Source: Rugamonas sp. A1-17
Lineage (GTDB): Bacteria; Pseudomonadota; Gammaproteobacteria; Burkholderiales; Burkholderiaceae_D
DNA length: 64,000 bases
Direction of reading: 5' to 3'
Assembly: GCA_025548565.1 (NCBI GenBank)
Contig: JAJLPB010000004.1
Location: forward strand, 1 to 64,000
Part shown: positions 26,429 through 35,887 of the stretch, in pieces
How positions within the stretch are numbered: position 1 is the stretch's first letter
How the letters are laid out: every line of letters begins with the position of its first letter
Notes under the pieces: generated by a model
Databases searched by the model: none
What the model was told of the DNA's origin: nothing
What the model saw: only the letters and a program-made list of their open reading frames with translations
Made by a program: the position numbers and the translations under genes

Positions 26429-26624
26429 TTTGGGCCGTCCTGTCCGCTGATATAGGCTTTGTGAATGGGGGTTCTGATTATTGTAGCCTTATAGCGAATG
26501 TAGCGTATGCCCGGCAAAAAATCCAGCGCTCTGGATAAGCAAATCGCAACATTCTTGCAGAGCTGTTGCCAAGCCGCGATTCAGGGTAGGATGCCCAGCA
26601 TTCCTATAACTCCAACGAGACCAC

Positions 26625-27935
26625 ATGAGCGGACCAAGATATCCCGGCTTTGACACCCTCGCGCTGCACGCCGGCGCCGCGCCCGACCCGGCCACCGGCG
26701 CGCGCGCCACGCCAGTCTATTTCACCTCGTCCTTTGCGTTCAAGGACTCCGACCACGCCGCCTCGCTGTTCAACATGGAACGGGCCGGCCACGTCTACTC
26801 GCGCATCTCGAATCCCACCAACGCGGTGCTGGAGGAACGCATCGCCGCGCTGGAAGGCGGCGTGGCCGGCATCGCCACCGCCAGCGGCCAGGCCGCGATG
26901 CACCTGGGTCTCGTCACCATCGCCGGCGCCGGCTCGCACATCGTCGCCTCGCGCGCGCTGTACGGCGGTTCGCACAACATGCTGGCCTACACGCTCAAGC
27001 GCTTCGGCATCGAGACCACCTTCGTCGACCCGCGCGACCTCGACGCCTGGCGCGCCGCGATCCGCCCGAACACCAAGGTGCTGTTCGCCGAAACGCTGGG
27101 CAATCCGGGCCTGGACGTGCTCGATATCGAAGCCGTCGCCGCCATCGCGCACGAGCAGCACCTGCCGCTGATGATGGACTCCACCTTCACCACGCCCTAC
27201 CTGCTCAAGCCCTTCGAACACGGCGCCGACCTGGTGTTCCACTCGGCCACCAAGTTCCTGTGCGGGCACGGCACCGCCATCGGCGGCCTGCTGGTGGACG
27301 GCGGCACCTTCGACTGGCAAGCGGCCTACGACAAGACCGGCCGCTTCGCCGAACTGTGCGAGCCGTACGACGGCTTCCATGGCATGGTGTTCACGGAGGA
27401 GTCGACCGTGGCCGCGTTCGCGCTGCGCGCGCGGCGCGAGGGCCTGCGCGACTTCGGCGCCGTCATGAGCCCCCACAACGCCTTCGCCGTGCTGCAGGGC
27501 GTGGAAACGCTGGCGCTACGCATGGACCGCCATGTGGCCAACACCCGCAAGGTGGTCGAGTTCCTGCTGTCGAATCCCGCGGTGGAATCGGTGTCCTATC
27601 CCGAGCTGCCGTCGCACCCGGACTACGAACTGGCCAAGCGCCTGCTGCCCAAGGGCTGCGGCGCCGTGTTCTCGTTCAACCTGAAGGGCGACCGCGCCGC
27701 CGGCCGCCGCTTCGTCGACAGCCTGAAAGTGTTCTCGCACCTGGCCAATGTCGGCGACGCCAAGTCGCTGGCGATCCATCCCGCCTCCACCACGCACTTC
27801 CGCGTGCCGGTCGAACAGTTGGCGGCAGCCGGCATCACCGAGGGCACGATGCGGCTGTCGGTGGGACTGGAGGATGTGGACGACTTGATCGAAGACCTGG
27901 CGCGCGGCCTGAAGCTGTCGCAGAAAGGAGCATGA
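26625..27935 (+). CDS. O-acetylhomoserine sulfhydrylase-type enzyme (MetY family)
   Basis: This 436-aa PLP enzyme of the Cys/Met metabolism family makes homocysteine from acyl-homoserine and sulfide. PLP-binding Lys210 lies in FHSATKFLCGHGT; YSRISNPTNAVLEERIAALEGG and the ALYGGSHNML loop are conserved. The roughly 430-aa length and CGHGTAIGG favour MetY (O-acetylhomoserine) over the shorter MetZ, though the acyl donor is not certain. An alpha/beta hydrolase follows by one base. No riboswitch was recognised upstream. Confidence 0.9.
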   Translation: MSGPRYPGFDTLALHAGAAPDPATGARATPVYFTSSFAFKDSDHAASLFNMERAGHVYSRISNPTNAVLEERIAALEGGVAGIATASGQAAMHLGLVTIAGAGSHIVASRALYGGSHNMLAYTLKRFGIETTFVDPRDLDAWRAAIRPNTKVLFAETLGNPGLDVLDIEAVAAIAHEQHLPLMMDSTFTTPYLLKPFEHGADLVFHSATKFLCGHGTAIGGLLVDGGTFDWQAAYDKTGRFAELCEPYDGFHGMVFTEESTVAAFALRARREGLRDFGAVMSPHNAFAVLQGVETLALRMDRHVANTRKVVEFLLSNPAVESVSYPELPSHPDYELAKRLLPKGCGAVFSFNLKGDRAAGRRFVDSLKVFSHLANVGDAKSLAIHPASTTHFRVPVEQLAAAGITEGTMRLSVGLEDVDDLIEDLARGLKLSQKGA

Positions 27936-27936
27936 C

Positions 27937-28746
27937 ATGCTGCTGACCGTACAAGGCGCGGACGCTTATTGCTACACCGGCGGCAAGCCGTTCAACGCCG
28001 CGCTGCCGACCGTGGTCTTCATCCACGGCGCGCAGAACGACCATTCCGTGTGGGTGCTGCAGACCCGCTATTTCGCGCACCACGGCTACAGCGTGCTGGC
28101 GGTGGACCTGCCGGGCCACGGCCGCAGCAAGGGCGCGGCCAAGGCCAGCGTGCCGGAGCTGGCTGACTGGCTGCTGCAAGTGCTGGACGCCGCCGGCGTG
28201 CAGAAGGCCGCGTTGTTCGGCCACAGCATGGGGTCCCTGATCGCGCTGGAGGCGTCGCACAAGGCGCCCGAACGCGTGACGCAACTGGGCATGATAGGCT
28301 CGACCTACCCGATGAAGGTCTCGGACGCGCTGCTGGAAACCTCGCGCACCGATGAGCAGAGCGCCATCGACATGGTCAACATCTGGTCGCACTCGTCGAT
28401 CGCACAGAAGCCGTCCTGTCCCGGACCTGGCTTCAGCATCATGGGAGGCTCGCGCCGGCTGATGCAGCGCATCTCGCGGATCAATCCCCAGCAGGTGTTC
28501 CACACCGACTTCTCGGCCTGCAACGCCTACGCCAACGGCGAAACGGCGGCGCAGGCGGTGCGCTGCCCCACCCTGTTCCTGTTCGGCGCCCGCGACATGA
28601 TGACGCCGCCAAAATCCACCAAGCTGCTGACCTCCACCATCAGCCACGGCAAGGTGGTGACGGTGGACAGCGGCCACTCGCTGATGAGCGAGCAGCCGGA
28701 CGCGGTGCTGGACGCCCTGTTCAGTTTTGCGGGCGCGGCCCGCTAG
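27937..28746 (+). CDS. Alpha/beta hydrolase
   Basis: The 269-aa product has the alpha/beta-hydrolase fold with oxyanion motif HGAQNDHSVW, nucleophile Ser97 in GHSMG, an acid in LFGARD and a histidine in DSGHSLMSEQ. The substrate is unknown. AAAGGAG lies upstream and the gene is one base after the MetY-type gene, so they are co-transcribed. The stop codon overlaps tail-to-tail, by four bases, with the stop of the broken RES gene when that is read in its second frame. Confidence 0.85.
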   Translation: MLLTVQGADAYCYTGGKPFNAALPTVVFIHGAQNDHSVWVLQTRYFAHHGYSVLAVDLPGHGRSKGAAKASVPELADWLLQVLDAAGVQKAALFGHSMGSLIALEASHKAPERVTQLGMIGSTYPMKVSDALLETSRTDEQSAIDMVNIWSHSSIAQKPSCPGPGFSIMGGSRRLMQRISRINPQQVFHTDFSACNAYANGETAAQAVRCPTLFLFGARDMMTPPKSTKLLTSTISHGKVVTVDSGHSLMSEQPDAVLDALFSFAGAAR

Positions 28747-29266
28747 AACCTGGAGAAGCAAGGATCCCGCTGCAGCTCCAGATATTCAGCGGTTTCCTCG
28801 AAGCGCACGATTGAAGTTCGCCGAAGCATATCCAAGCCAGCCATTCGGCGCGACGAAATGGCGTACGCGTAGTGCCCAGGGTGCTTTCTGGACATGTAGC
28901 GTATGCCATCTCCGCGAGCAATGCATCAGCAGCATTGCGCTTAAAGAAAAATGTTCCTGGCATGCTTGCGTCGTTGACGCACAGCTGGGCCTCCCACGCG
29001 GCGGTAATCGTATTATCGCCGAGATAGATCCAGTGGAACGCGAACGCGCCGTTGTCATCAGCGAGTATAGCCGGCGGTCCGAAACGGTAAGTCCTATCTA
29101 CTTGCTCGGGCCATACAGACTCCGGGTTCCATGCTGCCCGGATAATCAAGGTGCCTGCTTTGAATTCGCAAATACTGCTCTTCAATGCTTGCCATATGCG
29201 CGCGTCGGATGGCAAGGTTCGAGCGATATGTGGCGGTGGTACATGGGCCTTCTTTTTTGAAGACAT
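28743..29266 (-). pseudogene. RES-type toxin gene, frameshifted
   Basis: The first frame (from ATG 29266) reads like the N-terminal part of a RES NAD-degrading toxin (GTLIIRAAWNPES, TYRFGPP, WIYLGDNTITAAWEAQ). The characteristic C-terminal part (RGDGIRYMSRKHPGHYAYA ... FEETAEYLELQRD) is found only in another frame, from about 28919 to the stop at 28743. A one-base loss near 28917-28925 explains this. If translated as is, the product would be 181 aa with an unrelated tail running into the hydrolase gene. It follows the antitoxin-like gene by three bases. A sequencing error is the main alternative. Confidence 0.7.
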
Positions 29267-29269
29267 GCT

Positions 29270-29905
29270 CTAGCCTATGATGTCGGCCATGCCCCTGGTA
29301 TAAAGTTCAGCCAGCTCCTGAACCTTCCGCAAGCGCTCACTTGCGGGAAGGCTCAACAACCGACGCTGACTTTCGTGAACTTCAATACGCGTCTCGAAAG
29401 GCTTACCCGCCAGCAGCTCCGCCGGCGAAAGCTCATTAATATCGTCAACCGCGCCAACCCAGAATGCATGAATTTCGCTACTCGGCTGATTCTCAAGTTG
29501 GTGCAGCACCGGTTCGATCAACTCAGGCACAGGCTCCATAAATTGCCACGCCGGGAATTCCCTGCCGATACTACGCCCCTTAGGGGTAATAAAGTAGAAG
29601 CGTCCATTTTCAGCAGCACGGTAAAGCGTGGCCTGCGAAAGTGACACCAACCCTTGAGAAATAACATCCGAAGCCTTTAGCTTGGTAGCAGGCAATGATT
29701 TTTTAATAGAGATACTCGTCAGCGACGCACGCGCTTCGCTCAGCGCTTGCATACCTAGCGCGATCACCTTCTCACGATCACGGCCACGAGCAAGAGCGTC
29801 CAAACGATCTTCAACAAGCTGCATAAACTGTTCAAGCACACGCTCGACGGCATCGTATTGCGCGGGACCGCGGTCGGGACCTCTATTTTTCACTGAATGC
29901 ACCAA
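29270..29905 (-). CDS. Xre/MbcA/ParS-type antitoxin-like protein
   Basis: The 211-aa product has a helical N-terminal half, a DNA-binding-like segment (LKASDVISQGLVSLSQATLYRAAE) followed by FPAWQF, and a C-terminal segment (AFWVGAVDDINELSPAELLAG) resembling the toxin-binding domain of antitoxins paired with RES toxins. It is followed by the broken RES gene. As a DNA-binding antitoxin it would repress its own promoter, and an inverted repeat overlaps the -35 box at 29993-30014. With the toxin apparently inactive, this may be a relic or an orphan antitoxin. Confidence 0.7.
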   Translation of the reverse strand: MVHSVKNRGPDRGPAQYDAVERVLEQFMQLVEDRLDALARGRDREKVIALGMQALSEARASLTSISIKKSLPATKLKASDVISQGLVSLSQATLYRAAENGRFYFITPKGRSIGREFPAWQFMEPVPELIEPVLHQLENQPSSEIHAFWVGAVDDINELSPAELLAGKPFETRIEVHESQRRLLSLPASERLRKVQELAELYTRGMADIIG

Positions 29906-29972
29906 GATATCCTCTTTTTAAGGAGCGAAGGGAGGACGGGCGCCTCTACATCAGGCCCCGGCAGGTGAATTC

Positions 29973-30014
29973 AGATTAACATACTTTCTCAAGATTCTCA
30001 AAATTATCAGAATC
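29973..30014 (-). promoter_or_regulatory. Antitoxin promoter with overlapping operator
   Basis: On the minus strand TTGAGA (30001-29996) is 17 bases from TAATCT (29978-29973). The inverted repeat GATTCT-N10-AGAATC (29993-30014) covers the -35, as expected for autoregulation by the antitoxin. Confidence 0.5.
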
Positions 30015-30031
30015 CTCACCACTTGGTGAGG
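30014..30031. repeat. Palindrome between the HAF gene and the antitoxin promoter
   Basis: CCTCACCA-CT-TGGTGAGG is a perfect 8-bp inverted repeat 17 bases beyond the stop of the HAF-repeat gene. There is no T run, so it is either a weak terminator or a second operator for the antitoxin gene. Confidence 0.4.
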
Positions 30032-30047
30032 ACCCGGTATTTCACTT

Positions 30048-31184
30048 TCAGTTTTGCGGGAACTTGAAGCGGATGATGCGGTTCGCGCCTTCCAGCACGA
30101 TGCCGCGATAGCGGCGGCGGTAGATCACGATGCCCGTCGTGGCGGCCAGCACCGCCGCGATCAGCATCACCATGTCGTTGCCGCCGTGCGTGACCACGGC
30201 GCGCTGGGACGAGTGCATGGTCGACGCCTCGAACCTCTTGCCGACGTATTTGGCGCCGATCACCAGCTCCTCGGTGTTGATGCTGTTGACCAGATACAGG
30301 CCGTAACCGCCCGGATGCACGGTCATCTTGCCGTCGCGGTAGACGAAGGAGCGGCGCTCGTCGCCGACGCGGATGCTGCCGACCACATGGCCTGCGGCGT
30401 TGATCGCGGTGGCGAAGCTGTTGCCGTAGCCGATCATCGCGCCCAGGTCCACCATCTTCTTGCCATCGTGGACAAAGGCGTGCCAGTGCCGGTCCGGCGT
30501 CTCGGACGCGCCGACCACCACGCCGGAATCGTTGACGGCGGTGGCGCTGCTGGATCGTCCACCGAGCGTGCCCAGATCCTTCATGCCGGCGCCGGGCCTG
30601 TAGATAAAGGCGCGCCGGTAACCGTCCGCCAGCGCCGCCGTGCCGACGATCACGCCATCGGTGTTGACGCCGGCCGCGTAGCTGATGTTGCCGCCCAAAG
30701 TGCCCAAATCGACCAGCGGACCGTCGCCGGTGGGGCCGGTGGTGAAGGCGTGGAAGTAGCCGTCGCTGGTGTCGGCAAAGCCGACCGCCTGCCCCGAACG
30801 GCTGATGCCCATGCCATAGCTGCTGCCGCCGCCGAGCGTGCCGAGATCGCGCATCGACAGGCCGGCGCGGTAGACGAAGGCGCGCCAGTGGCCGTCGCTG
30901 TCCTGGGCCGAGCCGACCACGTCGCCGCCGATGTTGATGCCCTTGGTGAAGCTGTCGCTGCCACCCAGGGTACCCAGCTCGATCAGGCGCTTATTCCACA
31001 GCACCGCGCGCTGGCGGCCGCTATCTTCCTCGATGATGCCGGCCACCTGCCCCGCCGCATTGATGTCGACCGCGATGCTGGCCTCGTCGCCGCGCTCACC
31101 CAGGCCGGGCGGGTGCAGCTGCTGGGCAGACGACGCCACACCGGCAATTCCAAACAAGACCACCGCAATCGGCATTCTCAGCAT
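30048..31184 (-). CDS. HAF-repeat secreted protein with C-terminal membrane anchor
   Basis: This 378-aa protein has a signal peptide (MLRMPIAVVLFGIAGVASSAQQ) and about seven repeats of the HAF type (DLGTLGG..S.A.GIN..G.VVG.A, residues about 35-290). These probably form a beta-propeller-like structure. A hydrophobic segment (about 335-355) followed by basic residues (YRRRYRG) would anchor it. The start is ATG 31184 behind GGAG; the open frame extends 21 codons upstream without a signal. Function of the family is unknown. Confidence 0.78.
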   Translation of the reverse strand: MLRMPIAVVLFGIAGVASSAQQLHPPGLGERGDEASIAVDINAAGQVAGIIEEDSGRQRAVLWNKRLIELGTLGGSDSFTKGINIGGDVVGSAQDSDGHWRAFVYRAGLSMRDLGTLGGGSSYGMGISRSGQAVGFADTSDGYFHAFTTGPTGDGPLVDLGTLGGNISYAAGVNTDGVIVGTAALADGYRRAFIYRPGAGMKDLGTLGGRSSSATAVNDSGVVVGASETPDRHWHAFVHDGKKMVDLGAMIGYGNSFATAINAAGHVVGSIRVGDERRSFVYRDGKMTVHPGGYGLYLVNSINTEELVIGAKYVGKRFEASTMHSSQRAVVTHGGNDMVMLIAAVLAATTGIVIYRRRYRGIVLEGANRIIRFKFPQN

Positions 31185-31351
31185 GACGTCTCCAAGTTGA
31201 TTTTTATGAATGCCGATTCTATAACGGTAATGAGCAACTGTCACCATCGACAGAGTGATACAGCATGTGCCTGTCCCCGTGGCGCTGTGCCTTGTCCGCT
31301 GCGTGCCGCGCCCCTAAACTGGCGTCACCTCCACGCTATGAGCCGCGCGCC

Positions 31352-31936
31352 ATGACCGATCTGCTGCCCCTGATGACCTACTGCCTGGTGATGTCGGCCA
31401 CGCCCGGACCGAACAACGTCATGCTCGCCACCACCGGCGCCAATTTCGGCGGCCGTGGCGCGGTGCCGGCCATCATGGGCATCCAGACCGGCATGTTCAT
31501 GCAGACCATGCTCATGTGCCTCGGGCTAGGTAGCGTTTTTGTAACCTACCCGTTGGCCCAGCAAGTGCTGCGCATCGCCGGGTCGGTGTATCTGATCTAC
31601 CTGGCCTGGAGGCTCAGCGGAGCGTCGATGAGCGGTGCGCAGGCGCCCAAGGCGGTGACGTTCGCCCAGGCGACGACCTTCCAGGCACTTAACCCCAAGA
31701 GCTGGGTGAAGGCCATTACCGTGGCATCGGTCTTCATGCCCGCCGGGCAGAATACGTTCGGCAATGCGCTGCTGGTGGCGGTGATCGGCACCCTGGTGGG
31801 CATGCCTTGCAACGCCATGTGGACGCTGTTTGGCGTCTCGATACGCCGCTTCCTGCAAGATCCGCAAAAGCAGCGCGTGTTCAATTGGACCATGGCCGCC
31901 ATCCTGCTCGTGCTGGCCGTGATGTTTTTACGCTAG
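31352..31936 (+). CDS. LysE/RhtB-family amino acid exporter
   Basis: This 194-aa inner-membrane protein has about six hydrophobic segments and the family N-terminus (MSATPGPNNVMLATTGANFG). It exports amino acids or similar metabolites. The frame is open for 29 codons before ATG 31352, but family alignment favours MTDLLPLM. It is followed after nine bases by the MocR-type regulator, a common pairing in which the regulator controls the exporter. Confidence 0.85.
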   Translation: MTDLLPLMTYCLVMSATPGPNNVMLATTGANFGGRGAVPAIMGIQTGMFMQTMLMCLGLGSVFVTYPLAQQVLRIAGSVYLIYLAWRLSGASMSGAQAPKAVTFAQATTFQALNPKSWVKAITVASVFMPAGQNTFGNALLVAVIGTLVGMPCNAMWTLFGVSIRRFLQDPQKQRVFNWTMAAILLVLAVMFLR

Positions 31937-31945
31937 ACTCTCATC

Positions 31946-33409
31946 ATGTTCCCCATCGACCGCTCCTCTCCCATCGCCCTGTCCAAACAGATCGAAGCGC
32001 AGTTGCGCCACATGGTCGAGAGCCACGCCCTGCCCGGCGGCGCCAAGCTGCCGTCGATACGCCAACTGGCCACGCAGCTGGAAGTCAGCGCCAATACCGT
32101 GGTGGCGGCCTACGACCGGCTGGTCGCGGCGGGCGTCATCGATTCCCATGGCACGGCGGGCTTCTTTGCCTGTTCGCCCAAGGACGCCGGTAGCGTGGTG
32201 CCCGATGAAGTCGCGCTGGAAGCGGGCACGGAACAGGAGCCGGTCTGGCTGGCGCAGCAAGCCAACGACCAGCGCGCCGGCATTCTGCTGGCCAGCAGCG
32301 GCGCCCTGCCTCCGACCTGGCTGCAGGACGCCGTCCCTGCCAGCGCTGTGCAACGGGGCCTGGCGCGCAGCGCCGCCGGCATGGCGTCGCGCTGCCCTCC
32401 GCAAGGACTGCCCGAATTACGTGAACATATCGCCCTGCTATTGCGTGGCATCGGCATGGCCTTCGACGCCGGCCACATTCTCACGACCTTCGGCGCCACC
32501 CACGCGATCGACCTGATTTGCCGCAGTTTCCTGCAGCCCGGCGACACCGTGCTGGTCGAGGATCCCGGCTACTTCCTGATGTTCGGCCGGCTGCGCCAGG
32601 ATGGCATCCGCCTGGTGCCGATCAAGCGCCGGCCCGACGGCCTCGATCTCGATGAACTGGAGGCGGCCTGCCGCGAGCACCGCCCGCGCCTGTTGTTCGT
32701 GCAGACCGCCTTGCACAACCCCACCGGCTGGAGCAGCAGCGCCGCCAACCTGCACAAGGTGCTGATGCTGGCGAAGCAGTATGGCTTCCTGATCGCCGAG
32801 GACGACGTGCATGGGCATTTCCAGCACGGCCACAGCACGCGGCTGGCGGCGCTGGCGGGCCTCGACGGCGTGATTTACTACTCCAGTTTCTGCAAGGCGC
32901 TCAGTCCCGCCCTGCGGATGGGCTATCTCGCCGCCGCCCCGGCCCTGCTCAAGGTGCTGATGCGGACCAAGATCCACACCATCATGACGATGCCCGCGTT
33001 GAACGAATACGTGCTGCTGGAAGTACTCAGGGCCGGCAATCTGCGCAAGCACCTGGACCGCATGCAGCGCAAGATCATGGCCGCCCGTAACACCAGCACC
33101 CGGCAATTGAGCGAGGCCGGCGTGCGGTTCGAACAGCCCGGCGACGCCGGCATTTTCTTGTGGGGGACGATGCCGGAAGGCCTGGACGTCGACCTGCTGG
33201 TGCAGGACGCCTACCGCAACAACATCCTGCTGATGCGCGGCGCCGCCTTCTCGGCGAACGACACGCCCAACCAGCATATCCGCTTCAACGTCGCATTCAG
33301 CCAGCATCCGCGCCTGAGCAGCTACCTGCGGGAGCGCCTGCAGGCCATGGCCGGCGTCCGCTCAAGCCTGGCGCGCGTCAGCGGCGCGGCCAGGCCTGTG
33401 GGCTCTTAG
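31946..33409 (+). CDS. MocR-type regulator (GntR wHTH fused to aminotransferase fold)
   Basis: The 487-aa product has a GntR winged helix (about 1-75; LPSIRQLATQLEVSANTVVAAYDRL) and a class I aminotransferase-like domain (about 115-470) with the PLP lysine at K317 (SFCKALSPALRMGYLA). MocR proteins sense PLP or amino-PLP adducts. Here the target is probably the co-transcribed LysE exporter. It converges with the BrkB-like gene three bases away. Confidence 0.88.
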   Translation: MFPIDRSSPIALSKQIEAQLRHMVESHALPGGAKLPSIRQLATQLEVSANTVVAAYDRLVAAGVIDSHGTAGFFACSPKDAGSVVPDEVALEAGTEQEPVWLAQQANDQRAGILLASSGALPPTWLQDAVPASAVQRGLARSAAGMASRCPPQGLPELREHIALLLRGIGMAFDAGHILTTFGATHAIDLICRSFLQPGDTVLVEDPGYFLMFGRLRQDGIRLVPIKRRPDGLDLDELEAACREHRPRLLFVQTALHNPTGWSSSAANLHKVLMLAKQYGFLIAEDDVHGHFQHGHSTRLAALAGLDGVIYYSSFCKALSPALRMGYLAAAPALLKVLMRTKIHTIMTMPALNEYVLLEVLRAGNLRKHLDRMQRKIMAARNTSTRQLSEAGVRFEQPGDAGIFLWGTMPEGLDVDLLVQDAYRNNILLMRGAAFSANDTPNQHIRFNVAFSQHPRLSSYLRERLQAMAGVRSSLARVSGAARPVGS

Positions 33410-33412
33410 CAC

Positions 33413-34789
33413 TTAACGGCAGTCGATCGGCCCGAAGTGCTCGGCCAGGGTCTTGCCCAGCCCCGCCTCGACGGCCGATTCCACCTCGCGCGCCAGTGCG
33501 GCGGCCTCGCGGGCGGCCTTCAGGTCGCGCTCATCGTCGCTGTCGCCAACCACGCCGGCGTTGATCGGCATGCCGGCGAAGACGAACAGGCGATAGACCT
33601 CGGCCAGCGTCAGCTTCTCGACATTAGCCAGGATGACCCAATGGTCGCTGCCTTCGCTGACACGCTTGCCCCACTGGACCCGCGCCGGCGCATCGACCTT
33701 GACGCGTCCCACCCAGCCTTCGGCCATCATCTTTTCCAGCAGCGTGTCCATCTCGTCGAAACCCAGCCGCGTGCGCGCGCGGATCGCGCCGGCGCTGACC
33801 AGCGCCGTGTCGCCGCACTTGCAGGCCACGTGCAGCACCCGCAGGATCGCCATCGCGTCGACGAATTCGCCGCCCGGCTGCGCCTCGTGCCACCAGCGCT
33901 CGTACTTCACCACCGGCAGCGCGGCCACCAGCAGCGCGCCGAACAGCGTGATGAGCCATGACACATAAACCCACAGCAGGAACAGCGGCAGCGCAGCCAG
34001 CGCGCCGTAGATCTTCGAATACGTCGGAAACTGGGTGATGAACACCGCGAAGCCACGCTTGGCCACCTCGAACGCCAGGCCGGCCACCAGGCCGCCCCAG
34101 GCCGCGTCGTGCCAGTCGACGTCGCGGTTCGGCACCGCCACGTACAACAGCGTAAAGGTGAACGTGGTCAGCGCCAGCGACAGCACCGTGTAGATCAAGG
34201 CGCCGATCACCGGCACGTCGCCTATCAGGTCGCTGGTGGCCATGAACACCCTGCCCGACAAGGTCAGCGAAACGCCGATCAGCAAGGGACCGAGCGTGAT
34301 GATGGCCCAGTAGACCAGGATGCGCTTGCTCCACCGCCGCTCGGCCCGCACGCGCCAGATGCGGTTGAATACGCGCTCGATCAAGTTCATCATCGCGATC
34401 GAGGTGACGATCAGCGCCACCGCGCCCACCGCCGACAGCCGCGTGGCCTTGGAGGCGAACATGGTCAGGTAATTGAGGATGGTGCTGGAGATCGACTTCG
34501 GCATCACGCTCTGCACGAAGTAGGCTTCCAGCGACGAGCGGAAGGTGTTAAACATCGGGAAGGTGGTGAAGATCGCCAGCGCGATCGTCAGCAGCGGCAC
34601 CAGCGCGAACACGGTGGTGAAAGTGAGGCTGCCGGCCACTTGCGGCAGGCTTTCCTCGCGCAGGCGGCGGTGGGCGAACAAAAACAGGTCCCGCACTTCG
34701 GGCCAGGACAGCGAGCGCACTGTCTCTATCCCGCTACGGCAGTTGCGGAACACATACTGTAAAACCGGATGAATAATTTTTTCGTACAT
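33413..34789 (-). CDS. YihY/BrkB-family inner membrane protein
   Basis: This 458-aa protein has six predicted membrane helices in residues about 45-300 and family motifs (SLTFTTVFALVPLLTIALA, GALAALPLFLLWVYVSW). A roughly 130-residue cytoplasmic C-terminal domain looks like a winged helix followed by an acidic, alanine-rich tail. Old annotations as ribonuclease BN are incorrect for this family, and its function is not settled. The start is MYEKIIHPVLQ at 34789. It is divergent from wrbA. Confidence 0.85.
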   Translation of the reverse strand: MYEKIIHPVLQYVFRNCRSGIETVRSLSWPEVRDLFLFAHRRLREESLPQVAGSLTFTTVFALVPLLTIALAIFTTFPMFNTFRSSLEAYFVQSVMPKSISSTILNYLTMFASKATRLSAVGAVALIVTSIAMMNLIERVFNRIWRVRAERRWSKRILVYWAIITLGPLLIGVSLTLSGRVFMATSDLIGDVPVIGALIYTVLSLALTTFTFTLLYVAVPNRDVDWHDAAWGGLVAGLAFEVAKRGFAVFITQFPTYSKIYGALAALPLFLLWVYVSWLITLFGALLVAALPVVKYERWWHEAQPGGEFVDAMAILRVLHVACKCGDTALVSAGAIRARTRLGFDEMDTLLEKMMAEGWVGRVKVDAPARVQWGKRVSEGSDHWVILANVEKLTLAEVYRLFVFAGMPINAGVVGDSDDERDLKAAREAAALAREVESAVEAGLGKTLAEHFGPIDCR

Positions 34790-34791
34790 GA

Positions 34792-35466
<675 letters not shown>

Positions 35467-35476
35467 CCGGGGACGC

Positions 35477-35887
35477 ATGATGGAAAACACAATGCAGAAG
35501 TATTTTCACTGGGGCGCCATCGGCAGCCTGATAACGCTGATCGTCTGGTGCGTGCTGTGGGAGATGGTGCTGGCGCCGTTGAAGCCCGGCGGCTCCTGGC
35601 TGGTGCTGAAGGCCGCGCCGCTGCTGCTGCCGCTGTACGGCGTGTGGAAGCGCGACATCTACACCCTGCAATGGACCTCGATGATGATACTGCTGTACTT
35701 CACCGAGGGCGTGGTGCGCGGCTGGAGCGACAAGGGCAGCATCTCCGCCTGGATGGCCTGGGGCGAGGCGCTGATCGTCTGCGTGTATTTTGTCTGCGCC
35801 GTGATGTATTTGCGTCCGTATAAAAAAGCGGCGAAGAAGCTGGCCAAGGAACTGCTGGACAAGGTGAAGGTCAACACCGTCAAATGA
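35477..35887 (+). CDS. DUF2069 membrane protein
   Basis: This 136-aa protein has about four hydrophobic segments and a basic C-terminus (YKKAAKKLAKELLDKVK). Motifs LPLYGVWKRDIYTLQWTSMMI and YFTEGVVRGW are those of DUF2069. Function unknown. The start is ATG 35477 or the next ATG at 35480, behind GGGGAC. It overlaps the FAD oxidase gene by four bases. Confidence 0.85.
   Translation: MMENTMQKYFHWGAIGSLITLIVWCVLWEMVLAPLKPGGSWLVLKAAPLLLPLYGVWKRDIYTLQWTSMMILLYFTEGVVRGWSDKGSISAWMAWGEALIVCVYFVCAVMYLRPYKKAAKKLAKELLDKVKVNTVK

Noticed and set aside
26429..26624. Possible SAM riboswitch ahead of the MetY-type gene
   Set aside because: No recognisable riboswitch core or expression-platform hairpin was seen in the 196-base gap.
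33413..34789. Annotation of the BrkB-like protein as ribonuclease BN
   Set aside because: The protein is a polytopic membrane protein without nuclease motifs. The old name for this family came from a misassignment.
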